Under the pieces are notes generated by a model. It searched no databases, was not told the origin of the DNA, and saw only the letters and a program-made list of their open reading frames with translations. The position numbers and the translations under genes are program-made. Below are positions 1 through 13,200 of a stretch of 64,000 nt of DNA, one piece after another (position 1 is the stretch's first letter; each line of letters begins with the position of its first letter). This stretch comes from Pegea sp. RAD2-039 (Eukaryota > Chordata > Thaliacea > Salpida > Salpidae), in assembly GCA_034620365.1 (NCBI GenBank), contig JAQGEQ010000091.1, forward strand, positions 124,001-188,000, read 5' to 3'.

Positions 1-543
1 TCATTATTAACTAAACAAGAAAGATCTGATCTTCCTTCTCAGAGCTCAGATAAGTTTTTAGAAATCTCTGATTCTGATTTAGATGAAATGTTGAAAGACA
101 TGAATGAAGGATTTCGTAAATTGAATAGAAATAAAGAGACACGTTTAGATGAAAATTTTCCGGATGTTGCACAAAAGATTAACGGTTTTGTAAAATCGAC
201 ATCTGATTATGAAGGTGTTGAAGTCTCAAATAATTTGGAAGCAATTAACCTAGATCCTGATTTATTCATGAATAGCTTAAAAAAATATATAGATGGAATT
301 GAAAGTGATGATTCAGATGAATTTCTATCTGATGGAACAGAAGAAGAAGATGATGACGATGAGATGAGAGACTATTACAAAGCAATGAAAAAAGAATTAG
401 AATCAACTAAAGTAGTTACTGATGTACCAGATAATACTGCTGATATTGATATGAATCTTGTTAATAACTTTCTTAAATCATGTGAAGATGAAGCAGATAG
501 TAATGCTGCTTCTATAATGTTAGCTAATCTTGATAATAAATAA
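1..543 (+). CDS. ECD: Ecdysoneless homologue (ECD), C-terminal exon, 5' truncated by window edge
   Basis: The frame is open from the first base to a TAA at 541-543 and gives 180 residues, so the gene begins upstream of the window. ECD is a conserved protein linked to pre-mRNA splicing (with PRPF8 and the R2TP chaperone), cell-cycle control and, in insects, ecdysone production. What I see is the acidic C-terminal tail typical of the family: a DPDLFMNSLKKYI segment, an Asp/Glu run (EEEDDDDEM), a DYYKAMKKELEST helix, and the DIDMNLVNNFLKS block near the end, which corresponds to the conserved ...DVDLNLVxNLLES... C-terminus of ECD. The first in-window Met (88) is internal, not the start. The rest of the gene, including the main globular part, cannot be judged here. 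A poly(A) hexamer lies 58 nt after the stop. Confidence 0.85.
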   Translation, partial: SLLTKQERSDLPSQSSDKFLEISDSDLDEMLKDMNEGFRKLNRNKETRLDENFPDVAQKINGFVKSTSDYEGVEVSNNLEAINLDPDLFMNSLKKYIDGIESDDSDEFLSDGTEEEDDDDEMRDYYKAMKKELESTKVVTDVPDNTADIDMNLVNNFLKSCEDEADSNAASIMLANLDNK

Positions 544-600
544 TTTTTTGTATAAGTTGATAATCAAAAGGTTTTCTTTGGATCACTTAACTGTTGAACA

Positions 601-606
601 AATAAA
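601..606 (+). terminator. Poly(A) signal AATAAA for ECD
   Basis: Canonical AATAAA 58 nt after the ECD stop codon, followed by T-rich sequence. It is the first hexamer downstream. In AT-rich DNA the hexamer is common, so position is the main support. Confidence 0.5.
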
Positions 607-1978
607 TTTTTCAAAATATATTTTTTTTAACTTTTTGGAGTTTGATTTTTAATCTTATAAAAACTTTTTGGTGCATAATACAAACTTGTTATCCTAGCCT
701 AGTTATTAATTTCAAAACTTAGCATCACACAGGCGTCTGAATGACACAATAAATTTACTGCTAATTTTTACCTGAATTAATTTCTAACTTATTCAGTTTT
801 TTGCAACACACATTGATAATATGATTCAAAAACCTATATTCAAACAACTTACATGTAGTTTTATTGAGGAATATCAGTCACTACTTCGCTTGTATTTAGG
901 TAGTAGTATGACTTTATAGATATTGAAATAAGAACGGTTTTAATCTACTAATAAACTTGAATTAACCTCAACAATTACTATTTTCATATTTTGTTGAGAA
1001 TTATTGGAATAATGCTAAAATCTTTTAATAAATCTTTAATTTTGAAAAGTTTTCAACAAATATTTTGAAGATAAAATTCCTTTTTGATCCCGTATATAAC
1101 CTAAGTACCGTAAAAATTTCATAATATCAGTCTAATAGTTAAAATGCTTTTGTATTATCTGTGAAAAGATAAAATAGTAACTATTCTGATCATTTTTTTA
1201 TATATTTAATGAATCTAGAATAGTATAACTTTTTTTAGTTACCTAATCTTAAGTATTCTTCGCAAATACTAATTAAAACTTAATAGCCAAACAAACTTTT
1301 GCCAGGATAAAATAGTAAATTTTTTGGCTGAAAAAAAAATTTGGAAAATAAAACTTGATAAAGTTCATTTATTTAACATTTTTGTTCATAAGTTAAGTAA
1401 ATTTGGTAAAAGATTTTATTATAGCATTGTTGTATTTTCCCTAAAAAGTAACTTCTCAGTTTTGGGGATTTTTTTAAAAAATTATTTTACTAATTCAATA
1501 TGACCAAGGTTACTAATTGAATTTTAATTTCTTCAGTTAATATTAAATTAACAGATTTATAATTTCTACAATTGATAATATTTAAGAATATATTTATCTA
1601 GTTAGTCTAATTTTCAAATTTGCTCCAAGTATTAAACGACTCTTTAAAAAAATGTTAAATCAAATATAAATGAGATAACTTGTATTGAAATTTTGAATAA
1701 TCATTTTATTATAATTTTAAAATAGAAATTAAAATTTTTTCTACAGAATATATTTTCTATTAAATAATTTATTAACTAAAAAAAAATTAATTTAAGAGAT
1801 AGAATTACTTAAATATAGTTGTATTATTTCTTACATTTTTGAATAAAGTTAAATGAAAAAATATATGTTTTAGTAGATCTATCTTAAAATAGAATTTGTA
1901 AAAAATATATTATTTTTCTTTACAGTCAACTTAAAACATTTTACTTATCGATTAAAATTTGTAAAATAAAAGTATAAA
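607..1978. other. AT-rich spacer between ECD and GRHPR
   Basis: No open frame of note and no recognisable RNA gene or repeat. Near its right end a pyrimidine-rich 3' splice-site-like sequence (ending in AG at 1924-1925) lies 53 nt before the GRHPR start codon. It could be the acceptor of a 5'UTR intron or of trans-splicing. Confidence 0.6.
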
Positions 1979-3467
1979 ATGAACCAAAAGTACAAAGTTC
2001 TAGTTACACGTCGAATACCAAAAGCTGCTATAGAAATTTTACAAGAAAAGTGAATACTTTTAAAAACCAAAAAACAATTAATAAAATTTAAATATTATTA
2101 GATGTGAAATTGATTACTGGAAGAATGATGACGTCATACCTAGAAACGTTTTCATGAAAAAAGCTGTTAATAAAGATGGAATCCTTTGTCTACTAACAGA
2201 TCAAGTAGACAAAAAACTGCTAGACTGTGCAGGTAACTACATTTAAGCTAAGAGTTTATTGAGTATTTTCTGATTTAAGGTGATCAGTTAAAAGTGGTAA
2301 GTACAATGTCAGTTGGGGTAGATCATATAAGTCTTGATGAATGTAAAAAACGAAATATTTCAGTCGGATACACGCCAAAAATTCTCACATCCGCCACAGT
2401 AAGAAAGATGTGAAAGATATTTGTTTAAGTAACGACTTCTCGTTGTACAGGCTGAACTTAGTGTTGGGTTGTTACTAGCAACTAGTAGAAAAATTGTTGA
2501 AGGTGTAGCAACTGTAAAAAAGTAATTGTGAATTATATTTATTACAATCAGATGAACTAAAAATTAATCAAGATAAAATCTGATCTTAAAAAGACTTTTT
2601 TAATTCAATTTGTTCAAGTAATTAAACAAAGACTGTTTTAAGTGGTTCGTGGGGTACTTGGAAGCCATTATGGTTGTGCGGTCCGACCTTGGACGGTAGT
2701 ACAGTTGGCTTTTTTGGGTTTGGACGTATTGGGCAAGCTGTTCTCCAACGATTGAAACCTTTTAATGTTAAGAAATTTATCTTTAACTCAAGTACAAGAA
2801 AAAGCAAAGAATTTGAGCAAATCAAGCCACATTTGGTTTATACCAACTTTAATAAGAATCAAAACTTAATTTATTATTTCTTCAGTAACATTTGATGAAT
2901 TGTTGACTCAAAGTGATTTTATTATTTCGTGTTGTTCTCTAAATTCAACAACTGAGCAAATTTTCGACAAAAATGCGTTTAAAAAAATGAAGAAAACTTC
3001 TATATTCATCAATATAGCCAGGTTTCTCTTCACAATTTCCTGGTTTTGATTTACTTATTTAGATACAATTTTCATTTATTTAATTACCATAAAAGTAACT
3101 ATCTAAAAACATTAGAGGCGGAGTTGTAAATCAAGACGATCTTTACCAAGCTCTCAAGGTAGGTGAAATAGGAGGATCAGGTCTAGATGTTACTACTCCG
3201 GAACCACTACCTCAGAATCATCCTCTATTATCTACTTCTAATTGCGGTTTGTATTTCTGTAGATAAATTCGTTAAATTATTTGAAGTAAAAGTAAATTGA
3301 AGCAACAATTTATCGATTAGTTAATTAATCTTATTCCTTCAGTTGTTACTCCTCACATTGGAAGCGCTACTTTTCAAACTAGAGAAGCTATGTCCATACT
3401 TGCTGCAAAGAACCTTATTTTATCATTAGAAAATCAACAAATGCTTGAACCCTACTTCACCTTGTAA
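1979..3467 (+). CDS. GRHPR: Glyoxylate reductase/hydroxypyruvate reductase
   Basis: NAD(P)H-dependent D-2-hydroxyacid dehydrogenase that reduces glyoxylate to glycolate and hydroxypyruvate to D-glycerate. Proposed exons: 1979-2049, 2102-2232, 2280-2398, 2451-2521, 2643-2835, 2886-3021, 3116-3246, 3343-3467; about 325 aa against 328 in human. Seen: start [31 protein letters not shown]; the GRHPR-typical WKPLWLCG; Rossmann glycine motif GFGRIG; a basic STRKSK stretch after the second strand that fits NADP(H) preference; and the catalytic Arg, Glu and His in FINIARGG, TTPEPLP and TPHIGSAT. All junctions are GT-AG with consistent phase except exon 5 to 6: the canonical 2836-2885 intron leaves the frame one base out. 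A donor at 2792 restores frame but deletes about 15 residues at the cofactor loop. Either a one-base sequence error, a real frameshift or an unusual splice is involved. Confidence 0.9.
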
Positions 3468-4340
3468 CAGTTTAATATAAAGAAAAGTTTTAATCTAAAA
3501 TTTGTTGATTGATTTCCTTATATATTTTGCTACTTAAATTAATGTTTTTAAGATGTAATGTTGTCAGATTAAAATGATTTCGTTGCTTTTAAATGCTTAT
3601 CTATTTTTGATTTTGATTTTATTTACTAAAGTGACTTAAATATAAATTACCACTTTTATCAATTAGTTTGTTTCATTTTTAAAATAATTGAAATTAGGTG
3701 AAGGATATTAGATCATATTAGTAGAAAGAATAAAATCTGTAATTTCAATTACTAACTTTAATCGTAATGAGGTAGAAAGATTTACAAGAATCACGTGGAA
3801 GATTTTTACTTTATTTTACTATTTTATTGTTGCTAATATTTTCAAGTAAAATTCCTTCTGCTCATTTGTTTGAAAGTTTATCAAATTTTTATCAAATTTT
3901 ATGATTGCTTCAAAAATTTTTAGAAATTTGTTTATTTGATAATATATTCAGTTCAATCCAATATTCTATAGTAATTAAAAGATATTTTTAATGATAATTT
4001 TGTGTCTTTCATAAGGCTCTTTTATTATTCTACTATTAAATAACCACAATTCGTATCTGTTCAAAGTTTACACAAAAAGTATTAGCAACACCAATTACTT
4101 GCTCAACCAAGAAAATTGTTTTATCAGGTTTATTCAACAATTAGTTTCAAATTCAAAAAATTAGTGAAAATTAAAACTAGACATCAGCATCTCGTGATTA
4201 TCTCGATAAAAGCAGTTTTACTCAAATTAAAATCCCCCAAAAATACATAACTCAGGACACACAATCTGGCTATGTCTTAAAAAAGTCTAAATGAAAATCT
4301 ACAGTTGGTATTTCGGACAAAGTAATTTCATCTGAGCAAA
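3468..4340. other. Intergenic spacer downstream of GRHPR
   Basis: AT-rich, with no gene seen. The last 100 bases or so before 4341 may be further eroded retrotransposon: 4323-4334 resembles a broken version of the codons for the GDFN motif that normally precedes the IDWN block found next. Confidence 0.5.
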
Positions 4341-4601
4341 ATTGATTGGAATAACCCGAATTCAACATTTGTGGGAAAATCGTTTAACTTGAATAGCGAT
4401 AATACTAATTCAGCCATTTTAAGTCATGTCTGTGTAAGCTTCCTCAATACCAACAACCTATCTCAGAGGGTTACTTTTCCGACCCAAGTTAGTGGTAGTA
4501 CTTTGGATCTTCTTATCACATCAAAACCTGAGAACATTATCTGCGTTGATCAAAAAGAACCTTTTGCTTTGACATGCGATCACAACATTACTTATATTTA
4601 A
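4341..4601 (+). mobile_element. Decayed non-LTR retrotransposon fragment (endonuclease domain)
   Basis: An 86-codon open stretch reads IDWNNPNSTFVGKS..., then SFLNTNNLSQRVTFPTQ, SGSTLDLLITSKP and CDHNIT before a stop. This order (a DW block, a helix naming the deepest point of the file, 'L.Q.V..PT...G..LDLI.T', and a terminal DH) is that of the apurinic-like endonuclease/exonuclease/phosphatase domain of LINE-type ORF2 proteins. The usual upstream catalytic GDFN is not in frame, and no reverse transcriptase follows, so it is a short dead piece. The slightly higher GC content than its surroundings fits a foreign insertion. No target-site duplication was identified by eye. Confidence 0.75.
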
Positions 4602-6688
4602 CAGGTACTATTTATGAGAATGTGTGTTAGCGGGAGATACTCTCTTTAGGCACCCTCTTTTGTGTTTGTTGTAATAAATAAAAAGTTATTTGCTGTAAGT
4701 AGTTTTATATCTCCGAAGTAACTATTGAAGTAAGACTTTTTGGCCTTTAGCTTCTTGGCTCAGTTTTTACGAGCCAAAAAAATGAAATGACAGAATTGGC
4801 TTTTAATTGAGCTTTTATACTTTACATCAGCGTCGCTGATATCAAACTTCTAGATGTTTGAAAAATCACTCAAATCACTAATTTAAAATCAGTTAAATAC
4901 AAGTACAAATATCAAGTTCGGTTATAAACTTCTACCAACGCTGTGTTCTACAGTTTCATAATCTAATTAATCCAACAAAGTTTGATTTTTTTCTAGTAAA
5001 TAGAGATTAAGTTCTTTTTTTTTAATTTTTGTTCCTTTTAACAATCATTGAAAATGATAATCAAGTCACCATTATATGCTTTTATAGAACTGTTCACCAC
5101 AACTACAAACAGCTTATAATTGTTTCCAATTCACTTAAAATCTGTAAATAATATCGCTTAGTTTTAGTAATGCTTTTGCTAGTGTACATTCTGGCGTTTT
5201 TTGTAAAGTTTTCGAGTTTTTTTTTGGTTTTTTGGCACCAAGGAAGTCATCTAACTTTTATATCATGATTTATTTCTTCCATATTGTTATTTTGTGAATG
5301 GAATCGTTTTCAAGTATACTTCTCACGTGACTAAGAATTAGTTATTCCAATTTTAAGAAATCGGCTCATTTGAATGACACGAAACAAGATCTAGCAAACT
5401 CTTATCTGTGAGTTAGTTAAATATTTAGTTAGCTTTTATTTAAGGGTTCACAAGACCACTTTGAAATATTTTTAAAAATATTTACTAAACAGTCAACAAA
5501 AATTGTAACAAAATTGTTTAATAACATTTTTAGTTAGCTAATTAAATAATAATTTAAATAACATTTAACAATTTTCAAAATATTTCTTAGGTTATAAAAG
5601 AAATTAACTAAGTTTACTTGAATCTGTAAGTTAGACGTTTGTACATTGAACAAAAATAAATTGAATCCGAATAAGACCTCGAATTTTTCAGTTTTACTTT
5701 ATGCTTAAAATGTATTTTTCAGTTTTCTAAAATATGAAATCTCAAAAACTTAACAAAAACGGATTTTTGTATTTATAACAGAGTTTTTGGATGTATCTGA
5801 AATTAGTAATTTGTTTTATTACTCATCAGTTTATATTCTAATTCATTTTTGTGTTTGTTTAATTCTCATAATTAAATTGAAAGGTAAATATGTGTAAATA
5901 CTCAGTCAAACTGGTTTATTAGATATTAGATTGTATAAGCAATAGTACTTGGTAACTAATAAAACAATTTGTTCTATAAAAACCTTTGTAGTAAAGCAAT
6001 AAATATTATTAATTTGAAAGATTATAAAATTAAATAGTTTAAACAACGTTTTAGTCATTTTAATACATGCAATATTTAATTAAACTACAAATAAGGTAAA
6101 TTTAAAACGTTATATCTTTAAACAGGAGTTTAAATCGTTTTTTATTTTATAAATAAATAGGTTAACAGAAATATTTATAAATATTTTTAAACAAAGAATT
6201 AATTAAGTAATTAAAATGCTATAACATAAGCAACATATAAAACAATTTTTTTATTTAAGTATGAATTAGTTTCATTTACTTTTTTATTTATTTAACTTTA
6301 CTACAAACATTGTAGTAATTTGATAAACAAATTTTTGAAATTTTTTCTAGCCTTGTTCAGCAAAAATATCTGCTACATACAATAAATTAAAAAAGTATAT
6401 AACAACATCTCTACAATAAAAAATGGTTTGAATAATAAGTAAATTTATTAATATGTAATTTTTTATTATATATTGAGTAATTTAAGTAGAATATAAGCTT
6501 TATGAATTTTACTAAAATAAGGAAATCACAAAATTAGCTTTAGCAGTATTTTGCAAGCAGGTAAGTTAGTTATAATTTAATTAAACCTATTGACATTGTA
6601 TATCTTTCGCGTTTGGTTTTGTAAAATTGTTTTTATTGCTGGATTTTTAGGTTTATTTTAATTTAATAGGTTTATTTTGAACTAAAAA
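4602..6688. other. Intergenic spacer before the EGF gene
   Basis: About 2.1 kb of AT-rich sequence in which I see no coding exons, RNA genes or repeats. A 3' splice-site-like TTTTTAG lies 38 nt before the start codon of the next gene. Confidence 0.5.
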
Positions 6689-8239
6689 ATGAAGCTGTTA
6701 GTTTTATCCACGTTATTAGCTATCTTTTTATTTCTTTCAAATGTATATCTCACAAATGCCAGTAAGTTGAAATTATTTTTGGTTAGCAATAAATTATTTG
6801 AGCTGTTAATAAAGTAGCTTTTAATTGCAAGTTAATATCACAAATTATTTTGAAACTATTTTTTACAAAAAGTATTATTTTATTTAAACGTTTTTAACTT
6901 TAAAATATGAGTATATGCAACAATTTGTATAAAAATATAAAAAATGAAAGTATGTCTGTAATTTTTCGATATTTTATTACTAATAATAAATAAATATTTA
7001 TTAAATTTATTAATAAGTTGATTTTACTTTACAAAATACAGGTTGTTCTGAACACAGCTGTGTGAACGGCAAGTGTATTGTAAGTATATATTATCTTTTA
7101 TTTTTAAAGCTTTAATAGAATAAATCTTTTATTGGATACAATTATAAAAATAAAAGAATTTTAAGATTTGGAATTTTTCTTAACAAACTGTTTAATTTAT
7201 AGATTATTGGTTTTAATGAAACTTGTGTTTGCTTTGATGGGTATTTTGGTAGGCATTGCTTACACCAAAACTGCACCTCGCAAAAGTATGGTTGCGGTCA
7301 GCATGGAGCCTGTAATAGTACAAATGGGTATTGTGTTTGTCACCAGGGCTATAAAGGTACGTTTTTTTATGCAGAAAAATGTATTTAATCGATAGTAAGT
7401 TTAGCAATTTTTTTTAATTAGATAGTAAATAGACTAGTAATAAAAATTAACATGTCTTGTATTTAAAAAGGGAGCAACTGTAACCGTACTTCTAATTGTA
7501 ACAATATAACAAAATGTGAAAACCAGGGGGTTTGCCAATTGAATAAATCCAAATATGAATGTGTTTGTCAACGCGGTTTTGAAGGAGAGTAAGTATCATA
7601 TTGTCAAATTACAATTTTGTAGATGCTATCTAAACTTTTAAGGTTGTTGAATATTGCATCTGATAGTTTATTAAATAAACTTATAAAAAATGTTACTCCA
7701 AAAATTATTATAAAGTTGCTAATACTATTGTATTTAATATAACTATAAAATAAGGTTTTTTTTGCAATTTTTAGCTTTTGTGAAGTTGCTTGTGTACCCT
7801 GTGGAAAAAACAACTCGTTCTTTGCTTGTCCAAGCAACCAGTTTGTGTGTGATTGTAAAGATGGTCAGTTACAATCATTTATAAAAAGAAAAATAATGAT
7901 ACAATCTTCATAAGATTTATTTACTTAATTTTATTGATAAATAAACTAAACAGTTTCATAATTTATTTTATAAAGTTAATAGTATTTAATGTAAAGAATT
8001 ATTACACTGATCTTGTATTATTAGAGCAAAGCTACTTGAATAAATCAGGAAAAAATAACTCTGTTACAAAACACCGAAATGCTGGATTAAAACCTGAAGC
8101 TTATATAGTGATATCTCTAGCTGTTTTCCTTACTCTTGTAGCAGTAGCTACTTCAATAACTAAATACCGATCAAAATACAATCATATGGAGGAGTGTTCA
8201 ATTGAAACAGTAAATAAAGTTTTAAAAACTAATTTCTAA
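6689..8239 (+). CDS. Small type I membrane protein with three EGF repeats
   Basis: Six exons (6689-6761, 7042-7079, 7203-7356, 7471-7588, 7775-7863, 8025-8239) join in frame to 228 aa. Residues 1-24 are a signal peptide (MKLLVLSTLLAIFLFLS...). Three complete six-cysteine EGF modules follow: Cys 26/31/36/45/47/56, 61/68/74/81/83/92 and 98/104/110/119/121/130, each with the C-x-C and late GY/GF signature. A fourth module (134/137/146/153/155) lacks its sixth cysteine. A linker leads to one transmembrane helix (about 183-203, AYIVISLAVFLTLVAVATSI) and a 25-residue cytoplasmic tail. Several NxT/NxS sequons are present. There is no DSL, laminin or calcium-binding EGF signature, so it is not a Notch ligand. 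It is probably a cell-surface adhesion or signalling protein. I do not recognise a named family. Confidence 0.85.
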
Positions 8240-8443
8240 TTTAAAATAATCTACTTTATACATTGCTATGAATTGATGATACGAATTTAAACTTATTTTT
8301 TCAGGATTTAATCGTTATTTCGGAATTAAGTGAAAATCTATAATGACAAGATCTATCTCATTATAAACAAAGTTATTTGATGATAATATTATGTTACCTA
8401 TCTGTTACTCATTTGTCTTTTTTTGTGATTATAATTATCATTT

Positions 8444-8449
8444 AATAAA
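8444..8449 (+). terminator. Poly(A) signal AATAAA for the EGF gene
   Basis: Canonical hexamer about 205 nt after the stop, followed by T-rich sequence. Confidence 0.45.
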
Positions 8450-10244
8450 CCAAAAATTATGTTTATTTATTTTGTTTTATTGACCATTTTATCAATTTGT
8501 CAGTCACTAGTAATTTAAATGTGTCTTTTAAGACCAACTTTCTTCAAAATTGGAATCATTTTAAACAAGATATATAGGTGATACTAATTTGCTTACCACG
8601 CTTGTTTTGTATTTTTTAAACAATATCAGATGTAACTCAACTAGTTAAATTTTGTTTGTATCAAATTATTTAAACAATTTTTAAATGTTACCAATTGAAT
8701 TTGTCATTAAAATTTTGTCGATATTTTAATTCTTCCTTAAGTTTAAAAGTAACTTCATTCTGAGCTTAATGATTATAAAAAAATAAAAATAATAAGTTGT
8801 AAAGTTACAATTTCAACTAGAGGATATAGATAAAAAATTACCAGATTGACTTTAGTAGTTATGAAAAGTTGTTAGTTTTTTATTTCTTAAATAACTTTCA
8901 AATTAAAATCAAACAAATATTAAATCTTTAGCCAATGAAAATTAAACAAATAATTTACAGAAGTATTTTTATCACACATAATTTTTGAGCTTTTACAAAT
9001 TTTATAATATAAGCTATTCCTTTTTAAGAAATGTAAGAAAATTTAATTTTTGCTACTTGTTACTAACTTAATTATTGCTATATAAATTTGTTATGTTTAA
9101 TTACTTAGAATAGTATATTTGTTCAACATTATTTATTTTGGGTATGCTCAATATTCTTTGAAATAATCACAATCAATATTTTTTCGATAACCGTTAGGTG
9201 ACGTAAAAGATATACTAGCGGTAATTTTAAAACTTTTATTCAAGAGCATATTTGAAGTAAATATTGAAGTCTATTCTTAGTATGGCTCAGTAGTAAACAA
9301 AACTCTTGTGAGCTTAACTGAAAACTGCTCTTTTATTGAATGAACAAGTTTTAGTCAATTATAGCCAGTTTTAATTATTACTTTTTTAGGAAGCCTATAA
9401 AAAAGAAATATTATTAAATTAAGTTATAAAAATATTTGCTCAATAAACTTTTATATTTTATTACTATTTACTTTTCCAATTTTATCAAATGATTGATTAT
9501 AAACAACTTTTTAGCTAGCTATTAAAACTTAATAATTGGACTTTGAATTAAACTTTGAATATATTCGTTTTACAAACATTTTAAAAAAGTTTTTATTTTA
9601 TAACTATTTGCTAATTTGGAAATAATTAATTTTAATAAAGGGTTAGTTTAATTAAATCATTTTAAATCATTTGTTAATTTATTCACCTAAAGTTCTAACA
9701 TGTTGTTGTCAATTTTTTCTTATTTGTTTGTGTTTACTTTTTAATAAACCATATGAAGTAAAACTAACACCATATTGATAGAAACCATTTTATATTTAAT
9801 TTATTATATTTATGTATAACCAACAAAAATCATTTTTAACAACTGTCATCAAAAAATTAAATTTCCTTTAAAAAGTAAAAGCTTTTTTCCTGTTGTTATA
9901 AGTTTAAGTTATTAAATAAAAATAAGCAATTTACTTTCAGTTTGATGAGTTCTAATAACTTTTACTATTTCCTAAATCTTTGAGCAATTGACATAACATA
10001 TTTTATTGAAGGTATTTAATAACTATCATATACATTTATTTAGTCTTACTTCTAATTTTTTATGTTAACCATAAAATAAGTGATTGAAACTAATTGTTAT
10101 TAAATTAAACTTATTGATTTATTAAAACATATTTTATTTTTCAGTATATGAAGTTAGAATGTCAAATTGTTTAATTAATATAAGATATAGAAAATGATAA
10201 ATGTATAATTGATGTCTGTTGGTCACTAATTAGTTGTGGTCACT
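8450..10244. other. Intergenic spacer upstream of the NHS-like gene
   Basis: AT-rich, no gene recognised. It should hold the distal promoter of the NHS-like gene. CTAATTAG lies 11 nt before the start codon at 10245 and could act as a 3' splice site. Confidence 0.5.
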
Positions 10245-13200
10245 ATGCCATTTACTAAAAGAATTATAGAGCCTGTCCAGATAAGAAGACATGACATCTG
10301 CATTGGGAAATCTGAAGAAGTTTTTGAGGATCATGATGATGTAGCTAATTACTTTTTAAATTTGACTTAAAGGTTTTGATTAACTGATATATACGTGTCT
10401 TACTAAAAGTAGTTTTAAAAAGCATTTCAAATGAAAAACTTGTAAAAACTTTGCTTATCTAAATATTTGCTTGTAGGCAAGTCATCACACAATAGTGAAC
10501 GTAATTAAACAACTGTCCTCACTTACTCTTCAAGCTAAAAGTATTTTTGATGAAATTAATGTGGAATCAGCATCTTTAATAAAGTAAGTTTCCTAATTAA
10601 TTCGTGATATGAAGCTACAAATACATTTGAATAAATCTATTTCATCTCCGACGATTTAATTAATTAGTCTATAACATCATCTGCTAGAATTATCTTAAAG
10701 TTAGTGTTTCCAAATTCCTTTTTTACATTTGTGTTTACTTCTTAAATAATTAAAATAAAAACTTTTAAGTTCAAAATAAATAAATAAGATACTTTGTCAA
10801 AACATTTAGAAAATATGCGTTGATAATTTTCATATCTATTTATCTACTATTAAAGTTTATGTTACATTATATAACTTAGATTAAATATATTTTAGTATCT
10901 TTATATTTAAAATACTTTTTTATTATGTTTATATTCTTATAATAAACTAAGTTTAATATAAATATTTATATACTCTTAAATAATTTGCTAATTATTTGAA
11001 TATGGGTTTTCCATTTTTATTAGTATTTAAAAGATAGCTTGATATAATAGATTTACTTTCTTCAAAATCTTAATTAAATTTTATTCTAAACATAAAAATT
11101 TTTTGTTTAGACGAACTTTTCAAGTTCAGAACAAACTGGAAAAACTAACTTACAAAGTTTCAGAATTAAATGCTAAGAAAGTACAAATACGTAAGTAGTG
11201 GTACAAAAAATACGATATATTAAGATAAAGAAAACTATTTTGAATAGATAAATTGTTAAACAGACTCATAGTACTTCATACAGACTTAGTAGATTAAAAT
11301 ATATTCAAATAAATATAATTTAATTATATCAACCAAGTTAATATTAGTATAACTAAAAGAAGTTAGCAATATGAGAAGTATTATTTGAAGTTTAAATTGT
11401 TATTTCAAGTTTTATATAAGAACTTAAAAAGTTTGAGGTTTAACTTCAAGTAATTCTACTTTTTAGTTTGAAGCGTAAAATAAATGAGTTTTTTTAATTA
11501 AATTTCAAGTAATTGTTCATTGAAAGACTAACTAAATCTAAAGATGAAATTACTGTTGTCTGTCTGCAACGGAAAATTTTGAAAATAAATAAATTGAACT
11601 TGATTAAGTTAAAATAAATTAGAGGCTGTAGTGATCTTAGTAGACATCAAAGATATAGATCAGTTTTAATTTACTTTTATTTTTATAAAGATGTTTTAAT
11701 AATTCATATTTTTTTAATAAACCACTGATTAATAGTCACGTGATATTTTGTTTTAGTTTTTTTTTCATCAAATTTTTTTTCATTAAATTCGAAATGATTT
11801 TTCTGTAAAAACAAAAAATTTTAATTTCTTGAGTTTAATTGAGTTTTGTCAACTGGTAAACTGGTTTCTATGTTTTGCTTTCTCTCAGTCTCTTCTAACA
11901 ACCAATTACTTAATCTAAATTAAATTATAAAAGTGTTCACAACTTGAAATGATTTAAATATCAACTGAACTTAAGTTTAAGACATCAATATTTGATTTAT
12001 AGAAAGACACTATCTTTTTAATCTTTACTTTCGTTTTTATGTCAATTTTTTTTCTTTAATTTTACTTTTTAGAATTATTCAAATTTTTCTTTAGTTTATC
12101 AGCTGATAAAAACTTGTAATCATATTTGAATCCCAGTGAAGAGGAAAAAATGGCTTTTTTTAAGTATTTGATCAAAAAGAAGTATTCAAGAACATTGCTG
12201 TGAAAATTTTAAACTAAAATGTTGCAAAAGACAGTTTTTAGTTCATTAGTATCAAAGTGAAACTTTATAAAATATCAATTTTTTATAAAATTATTTTTAT
12301 AACTTTCAGCAGCATATAGACCGACATTCAAAATAAGATTGTAAAAACTTCGATTTAAGAATATAAAAAATACTTTTACAACTTACGTTGAAAGCAAACA
12401 GAACTTGAATTAATTTCCTATTAAACTTCAACAAACTTATCTTCTTGAAAAATGATAAAAAAAACTTTCAAAACAGGTTCCCGCTATTTTTGTTGATTAT
12501 TTTCATCAATTTTGTGATTGAAGTACTTTTACAACAACTACTTTTGTGACTTTATCGATTAGATTCCTTGCTACCAAATAATAAAACTTAAATGAATTTA
12601 AAAATACAATTTTATCAATATAAAGTTTCTGCCTTTTATCTAAACATATTTTTATATTTACAGCTGACAGTTTAATGTGGTTCTTAATCTAATTAGTTAA
12701 ATTTTATTACAGTGATGTAATTAAATTATTCAAATAATTAGAAAAAATTGTGGATTGGTTTTAATTTACTTTATTAGTGGTTTTTAATTTCCAAATAAAC
12801 TAAATATTCAGCTGATTTGAAATGAGGCAATTAAGTTAATTAAAAGTATTTAAAAATTCTACTAAATTATTTTTTAATATTTGCATTAAATGAATTTGAT
12901 AAAGTTCAAATAAAACAGATATTTACTAAATGTTGATATCTTCAACTTTTTCATTGAATTTTTTCTCCTAAAATTTCAATTTTATCAAAATTTGGTTATT
13001 CCCAACTTCAAACTTTCTACAAAAATAGATTACTACAAGATCACCAACTTCCATCTACAGGAAAATCATCTTTCAATCCAAAATAAGTTTATATAGAACT
13101 ATTAAATAAGAAACAAAGATATATACAAATTAAAGAAAGGTTTTAATTGAGGAGATTTTAGTTTTGTGACAAGTTTGATACTTGCCAGTTTGTAGAATGA

